Source: an uncultured Sutterellaceae bacterium (lineage in GTDB: Bacteria > Pseudomonadota > Gammaproteobacteria > Burkholderiales > Burkholderiaceae_F). Taken from it: a stretch of DNA of 10,106 bases. Below the pieces are notes generated by a model. It had not been told where the DNA came from. It was given only the letters and a program-made list of their open reading frames with translations, and searched no databases. Positions 6,575-10,106 of the stretch are shown here, in pieces. A program made the translations under genes and the position numbers. The stretch's first letter is position 1. Every line of letters begins with the position of its first letter. The stretch is taken from contig CAMYAA010000013.1 in NCBI GenBank assembly GCA_947253615.1, forward strand, positions 1-10,106, given 5' to 3'.

Positions 6575-8071
6575 TTAGGGTTTTTCCTTGCTATTAAGTG
6601 TTTGGATTTTTTTTGTATATAGGATCGATTGTTTACCAGCTTCCTTACCGAAGACTAAACAGGCCATCAGCGACATGCCGCCTAATCGATCTTTGCCAAA
6701 AATTCCCCCAGTCGTTTCCCCGACGGCGTAAAGCCCTGGAATTATTTGACCTTTGGTGTCAAGGACACGTGCCTTAGTATCAATTTTGACGCCTCCCAAG
6801 GTCATGTGCGCGTACAAACGTTCTTTTCCCCAGTAAAAAGGAGGAGTATCAATGGTTTGAGTAAAGACTTTTTTCCCAAAACTTGGATCTTGTTTGTTTT
6901 GAACGGCTTTATTGTATTCTTGGAGAGTTTTCTTTAATACGCTTGGGTTAATATCCATTCCAAGGGCCATATCCTCAATAGAGTCTGACTTTCGAATCGT
7001 TCCGTTGGAAAGCTTGGCGCCGAACTGAATGCCTTTGTGTGACTTGGCGTCGGTGATGACCCACATCATTTGTTCAGGTTGCTGGTAAAGGGCGTGTTCG
7101 AGCGCTTTCCAAGATGTGTCTTCGTTAATAAATCGCAAGCCGTTTTTGTTGATATAAATGTCAGCCCCAACGTAGTCTAATATTCGCCCGCCGGATAACG
7201 GCATCGATTGAATGTTTTCCATGCCAACAATAGCGGCTCCTTGTTTTGCCGCCATAATGATTCCATCGCCTTGAGCACCGTGAAGACGATCACCTAAACT
7301 ACTTGCGGTCGACGCTTGAATTTTTTGCCCATAATTGCCTTGATATGACTCTCTCATACGGGCGTTATCTGTAAAGCCACCAGTCGCTAATATTACGGAG
7401 TAAGACGTTAATGGATAATTTTTTCCATTGTGAGTAACAAGAACTTGCCAACGGCTAATGGGTTGATTCGTTGCTGGCGATTCGATCGGTTCAATGCTTA
7501 TTGCTTTTGTCGATAGTAACCGTTGTAGTCCGAGTTTTTTGGCTTCTTTGTAGAGTGATAGAACGTAGGTTTTCCCAGCCATAACCCCTGGTGTCGCTAT
7601 ACATCGCGGATGTAACCCACCCATAGATTGAAAGATTTGGGGATTGAATTTGATTCCTTTTTCGTCCATCCAATCCAAGACGGCCTCAGAATCCTGTCCG
7701 ATTTTTCTAATATGAGGCTCGCTCGCTTCTTCGCCGCCAACTTGATAAGAATCTTTCCATAAAAGGTCGACACTGTCCTCAATACCTTGTGGTTTTTGTC
7801 TTTTGGGACTGACGGCGGCTAAGGACCCACTACTAAATAAACTGTGTCCCCCTATTAATGGTGTTTTTTCGATTAATAAAACATTTTTTCCACCGGCTTC
7901 AAGGGCAGATAACGAGGCTGATATTCCCGCTAATCCGCTTCCAATAACGATGACATCCCAGATCTTCGAGGATTGGAGGATCGTTGTGCTGTCATCTTGC
8001 CCTATGGTGGTTGCAAACGCAGGCGCGGTGAAAACGCTAGCGAGGAGTAAACAGAAAACTCGTCTTAGCAT
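6575..8071 (-). CDS. Sec-exported FAD-dependent reductase, divergent active site
   Basis: This 498-residue periplasmic flavoprotein has a Sec signal peptide (1-20, ending AFA). The FAD-binding domain starts VIVIGSGLAG (Gly44, Gly46, Gly49), followed by EKTPLIGGHS, and ends with the family segment FGKDRLGG, where Arg462 matches the substrate Arg of fumarate reductases. The other two expected residues differ: Trp331 stands where E-x-x-x-R has the proton-donor Arg (RFINEDTSW), and Met423 replaces the His directly before T(M/L)GG, although His422 keeps the neighbouring position. The reaction may still be FAD-linked reduction or oxidation of an organic acid or similar compound, but it cannot be assumed to be fumarate reduction. 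There is no FMN or haem domain. Its ATG overlaps the end of the response-regulator gene by 7 nt (ATGCTAA), so the two are translationally coupled. This ties the reductase directly to the sensing system. Confidence 0.86.
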   Translation of the reverse strand: MLRRVFCLLLASVFTAPAFATTIGQDDSTTILQSSKIWDVIVIGSGLAGISASLSALEAGGKNVLLIEKTPLIGGHSLFSSGSLAAVSPKRQKPQGIEDSVDLLWKDSYQVGGEEASEPHIRKIGQDSEAVLDWMDEKGIKFNPQIFQSMGGLHPRCIATPGVMAGKTYVLSLYKEAKKLGLQRLLSTKAISIEPIESPATNQPISRWQVLVTHNGKNYPLTSYSVILATGGFTDNARMRESYQGNYGQKIQASTASSLGDRLHGAQGDGIIMAAKQGAAIVGMENIQSMPLSGGRILDYVGADIYINKNGLRFINEDTSWKALEHALYQQPEQMMWVITDAKSHKGIQFGAKLSNGTIRKSDSIEDMALGMDINPSVLKKTLQEYNKAVQNKQDPSFGKKVFTQTIDTPPFYWGKERLYAHMTLGGVKIDTKARVLDTKGQIIPGLYAVGETTGGIFGKDRLGGMSLMACLVFGKEAGKQSILYTKKIQTLNSKEKP

Positions 8072-8691
8072 GATTCACCCTTTTGATTGAGTAACCCAAT
8101 TTTTTCTAAAACCTGGTAAGCCTCGAGAACGCTATTGATTTCAAACTTCCCGAAGGCGTTGGCTCGATGCATTTTGACGGTGGGTTCTGCAATATTGAGG
8201 ATAGTAGCGATTTGTTTATTGGAAATATTTTGTGCGACTAATTGAATAATTTGCTGTTCGCGCGGGGTTAAGGAATTGTATATGTTGAGATATTTTTGTT
8301 GAACTTGTCGCTCTTGGTATTCATCAAGACTAATGTTTACGTATTTTCGAACGGTAGCGATCAGTACATTTGGGTCAACTGGTTTCGTGAGGAAGTCAAC
8401 GGCGCCTTGCTGCATGGTGTGAACCGCCATGGTAATGTCACCGTGCCCCGTTAAAAATATGATGGGTAAAAAACAGTGACGAGTTCTTAATTCGACTTGT
8501 AGATCCAGGCCTGACATACCAGGCATGCGAACATCAAGGACTAAACAACCGGGTTTGTCTAGGTTACCTTGGGTCAGAAAAGCAGAAGCGCTTTCAAACT
8601 CATGCACTTCAAAACCTTCCATACGTAATAACATGGCCTGCGAGTTTCTAAACAGGGCGTCGTCATCCACAATACTAACGACTGGGTTCAT
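8065..8691 (-). CDS. FixJ/TtrR-family response regulator
   Basis: This 208-residue cytoplasmic transcription regulator has an N-terminal receiver domain (about 1-120): acidic pocket Asp9-Asp10-Asp11, phosphoacceptor Asp53 in LVLDVRMPGMSG, Thr81 and Lys103 (LTKPVD). A helical linker follows, then a LuxR-type helix-turn-helix (about 138-200, SLTPREQQIIQLVAQNISNKQIATI) with the recognition helix near EPTVKMHR. This layout is shared by FixJ, TodT and TtrR. The start at 8691 (MNPVVSIVDDD) is preferred to the ATG at 8745, because AAAAAGGA (8707-8700) lies 8 nt before it and the receiver fold begins there. It overlaps the kinase gene by 17 nt and the downstream reductase gene by 7 nt. It probably activates this operon's reductases; the palindrome at 6554-6573 is a candidate target. 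Confidence 0.92.
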   Translation of the reverse strand: MNPVVSIVDDDALFRNSQAMLLRMEGFEVHEFESASAFLTQGNLDKPGCLVLDVRMPGMSGLDLQVELRTRHCFLPIIFLTGHGDITMAVHTMQQGAVDFLTKPVDPNVLIATVRKYVNISLDEYQERQVQQKYLNIYNSLTPREQQIIQLVAQNISNKQIATILNIAEPTVKMHRANAFGKFEINSVLEAYQVLEKIGLLNQKGESC

Positions 8692-10063
8692 GCTGATATT
8701 CCTTTTTGTAAGTTTTGGAGAGCGCGTCGAAGTCAACCTCAACAATTAAACCACCGTTTTCTCTAGGAACGAAACGTATGCGGGCTCCATGACTGTCTGC
8801 TATGGCTTGTACAATGGATAGCCCAAGGCCTAAACCTTCGGCCTTTCGGCTTGAACCAAAAGCATTTAGCGTTTCAGAGAAGTTTTTCGGTAGTTTGTCC
8901 CCTTGATTGATGATAGTTATGCGCCAAACAGAAATATCCTCTGATATGCGGGTTGATTCAAGAGAGACGTTGAGTCTTGCAACACTATAAGCACTTTGGG
9001 CTTCAACAGCGTTTTTGAGTAAGTTAAATATTAAGAGTTCTAGTTCGAGGGAGTCACCAGAGATCCACGCTTCTTGAGGGCAATTTAGCTCAATGTTAAT
9101 TTCTCTAGGGAAGGTAACTTTTAGGTGAGAAATGGCTCGATGGATAACGTCAACAAGGTTTAAAGGTTGGTGGCTTTTTTGTTTATCTTTGGCATATTGA
9201 CGGACCTTATCAACAATTTCTCCGATGCGAAGAGCTCCATTTTGAATGCCTTCAATGGCGTGCGTAATTTCCTCTGATGACTGTTGAGTTTCTCGCTGTA
9301 ATAGGTACTTCAGCACAGCGACATAATTAACAATAACACCTAATGGATTTTTAATATCGTGAGCGACGATAGCCGATAGTTGGTTTACGATGTTTCGTCT
9401 TTCAAGTTGACCCATTTGCAGACGAATTCGACGTGCCTCATTCTCCATTTTTGTTTTAGCAGCTAAAGATAGTCTTAATTCTTTTGTTCTTTTGCGCACG
9501 AGACGGTGAACTCGAAGTTCATTGATTAAAAGTAGAAAAATCAACAATACAGCCAAGAGTATTTCTTGTTTATATCGGGCGATAAATCCCTCAATAGTCG
9601 TCAGGCGCAGGTAGGCGAAGGGGCCAATTTTTAATTCTCGTAGCAATGCAACCATATGTTGATGAGGAACGCTGACCAACCATTCAAAGCCACCGTCTTG
9701 TTTGGGTGTCAATAGTGCGAGCAAAATTTGACGAGTTGCAGTCGGGGAAGTCCACTCAAATCCCATAAAACTTAGATCGGGATAAAGTTCTGTGGAGTGT
9801 AAACATCTCGATAGGTTGTCGTTTTTTTGGTTAACGACTTTTAGCTCTGAGGCATCGACTAAGCCTTCATTGATCAAATTGTCCAATAAGCAAGTGGGGA
9901 TAATTGCAGCGTCAGCATTCCCGGATAACACACGTGAAATAACATCGGGATAAACGTCATTGACGAAGTCAATTTTCGAAAAGAAATTGTCCGGGTCAAA
10001 GCCGTGTTTATTGAGTTCACCTAGCGTTGCAAACCACGTGGTCGTGTTTGGCAGTGTACTGGC
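8675..10063 (-). CDS. TtrS-like sensor histidine kinase, 5' truncated
   Basis: 462 residues are visible and the N-terminus is missing. An apparent start at 10078 lies in the adapter: its first five residues, MYKRQ, are translated from the Tn5 mosaic end, so the true protein enters at base 10063. Visible domains: part of a periplasmic PhnD/binding-protein-like sensor (about 1-150, with a VLSGNADAAIIPTCLLDNL segment as in TtrS-type kinases); a transmembrane helix (about 167-182); a short coiled linker; a HisKA domain with His235 in VAHDIKNPLG; and a HATPase domain with N-box Asn347/Asn351 and G-box GLGLG (410-414). The usual D-x-G-P-G box is the variant NQGDKLP (386-392). TtrS kinases sense respiratory acceptors (tetrathionate in the founding case) and phosphorylate a TtrR-type partner, here encoded 17 nt overlapping downstream. 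The ligand is unknown, presumably a substrate of the flavoproteins below. Confidence 0.88.
   Translation of the reverse strand, partial: ASTLPNTTTWFATLGELNKHGFDPDNFFSKIDFVNDVYPDVISRVLSGNADAAIIPTCLLDNLINEGLVDASELKVVNQKNDNLSRCLHSTELYPDLSFMGFEWTSPTATRQILLALLTPKQDGGFEWLVSVPHQHMVALLRELKIGPFAYLRLTTIEGFIARYKQEILLAVLLIFLLLINELRVHRLVRKRTKELRLSLAAKTKMENEARRIRLQMGQLERRNIVNQLSAIVAHDIKNPLGVIVNYVAVLKYLLQRETQQSSEEITHAIEGIQNGALRIGEIVDKVRQYAKDKQKSHQPLNLVDVIHRAISHLKVTFPREINIELNCPQEAWISGDSLELELLIFNLLKNAVEAQSAYSVARLNVSLESTRISEDISVWRITIINQGDKLPKNFSETLNAFGSSRKAEGLGLGLSIVQAIADSHGARIRFVPRENGGLIVEVDFDALSKTYKKEYQHEPSR
8700..8707 (-). promoter_or_regulatory. Ribosome binding site of the response regulator (decides start)
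   Basis: AAAAAGGA on the minus strand lies 8 nt before ATG 8691, inside the 3' end of the kinase gene. It favours this start over the upstream ATG at 8745 and indicates translational coupling of kinase and regulator. Confidence 0.7.
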
Positions 10064-10106
10064 CTGTCTCTTATACACATCTGACGCTGCCGACGATATG
10101 CAGTGT
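10064..10106 (-). other. Illumina Nextera i5-side adapter (artefact)
   Basis: Bases 10064-10082 are the Tn5 mosaic end CTGTCTCTTATACACATCT, 10083-10096 the Nextera read-1 adapter, 10097-10104 (TATGCAGT) the reverse complement of index S506, and 10105-10106 the first bases of P5. The genomic insert ends at 10063. With 32-50 it forms a perfect 19-bp inverted repeat that should not be read as a transposon. Confidence 0.98.

Noticed and set aside
7600..7614. Second palindrome TACATC-GCG-GATGTA resembling the 6554-6573 site
   Set aside because: It lies within the coding region of the Sec reductase, its spacer is 3 nt against 6 nt, and a short match like this can be chance; kept only as a site to include in a motif scan.
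8692..8745. Longer response-regulator start at 8745
   Set aside because: It adds 18 residues before the receiver domain inside the kinase gene, while ATG 8691 has AAAAAGGA at proper spacing and matches the family N-terminus.
51..10063. CRISPR arrays, tRNA/rRNA genes, prophage or integrase genes
   Set aside because: I saw no regularly spaced repeats, no cloverleaf or rRNA-like sequence and no recombinase or phage motifs on either strand.
32..10082. Composite transposon bounded by 19-bp inverted repeats
   Set aside because: The repeats are Tn5 mosaic ends within full Nextera adapters; no transposase is encoded and no target duplication can be seen.

Overview
The window is one stretch of bacterial DNA (bases 51-10063) carrying Illumina Nextera-type Tn5 adapter sequence at both ends (1-50 and 10064-10106). 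The outermost genes are therefore cut by library preparation and not by biology. The organism is most likely a betaproteobacterium (Burkholderiales). The support is an nlpD-rlmD pair, a Sec/Tat/lipoprotein export repertoire, and a run of exported flavoprotein reductases next to a TtrS/TtrR-like two-component system. That last combination is typical of Sutterellaceae-like, gut-associated anaerobes or microaerophiles. The family-level placement is inference.

Left part, plus strand (51-2970): the 3' end of an NlpD-like LytM-domain amidase activator; two hairpins in tandem, the second a strong intrinsic terminator; rlmD, encoding the 23S rRNA U1939 methyltransferase, with its start at 773; a terminator; and a small outer-membrane lipoprotein of unknown function with a candidate promoter. 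This part is housekeeping. rpoS, which often follows nlpD in beta- and gammaproteobacteria, is absent here.

Right part, minus strand (10063 down to 3108): a five-gene respiratory cluster that converges on the left part at a bidirectional terminator (3043-3084). In transcription order it encodes a membrane sensor kinase with a periplasmic binding-protein-like sensor (5' truncated), a FixJ/TtrR-type response regulator, a Sec-exported FAD reductase, a Tat-exported FAD reductase, and a Sec-exported FMN-plus-FAD reductase. The first three genes overlap (17 nt, then 7 nt). The last two are 14 nt apart. An 87-nt gap between the third and fourth genes holds a perfect 20-bp palindrome, the best candidate operator.

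How it may work (inference): the kinase senses an external or periplasmic organic compound, and the regulator switches on periplasmic flavoproteins that reduce that compound or related ones as respiratory electron acceptors. The three reductases belong to the fumarate reductase/flavocytochrome c superfamily, but only the middle one keeps the classical His/Arg/Arg active-site set. The other two are changed at different positions, so the cluster probably acts on something other than fumarate, possibly several substrates. Only the third reductase has a covalent-FMN domain, and none has a haem domain. How electrons reach the other two is the main open question.
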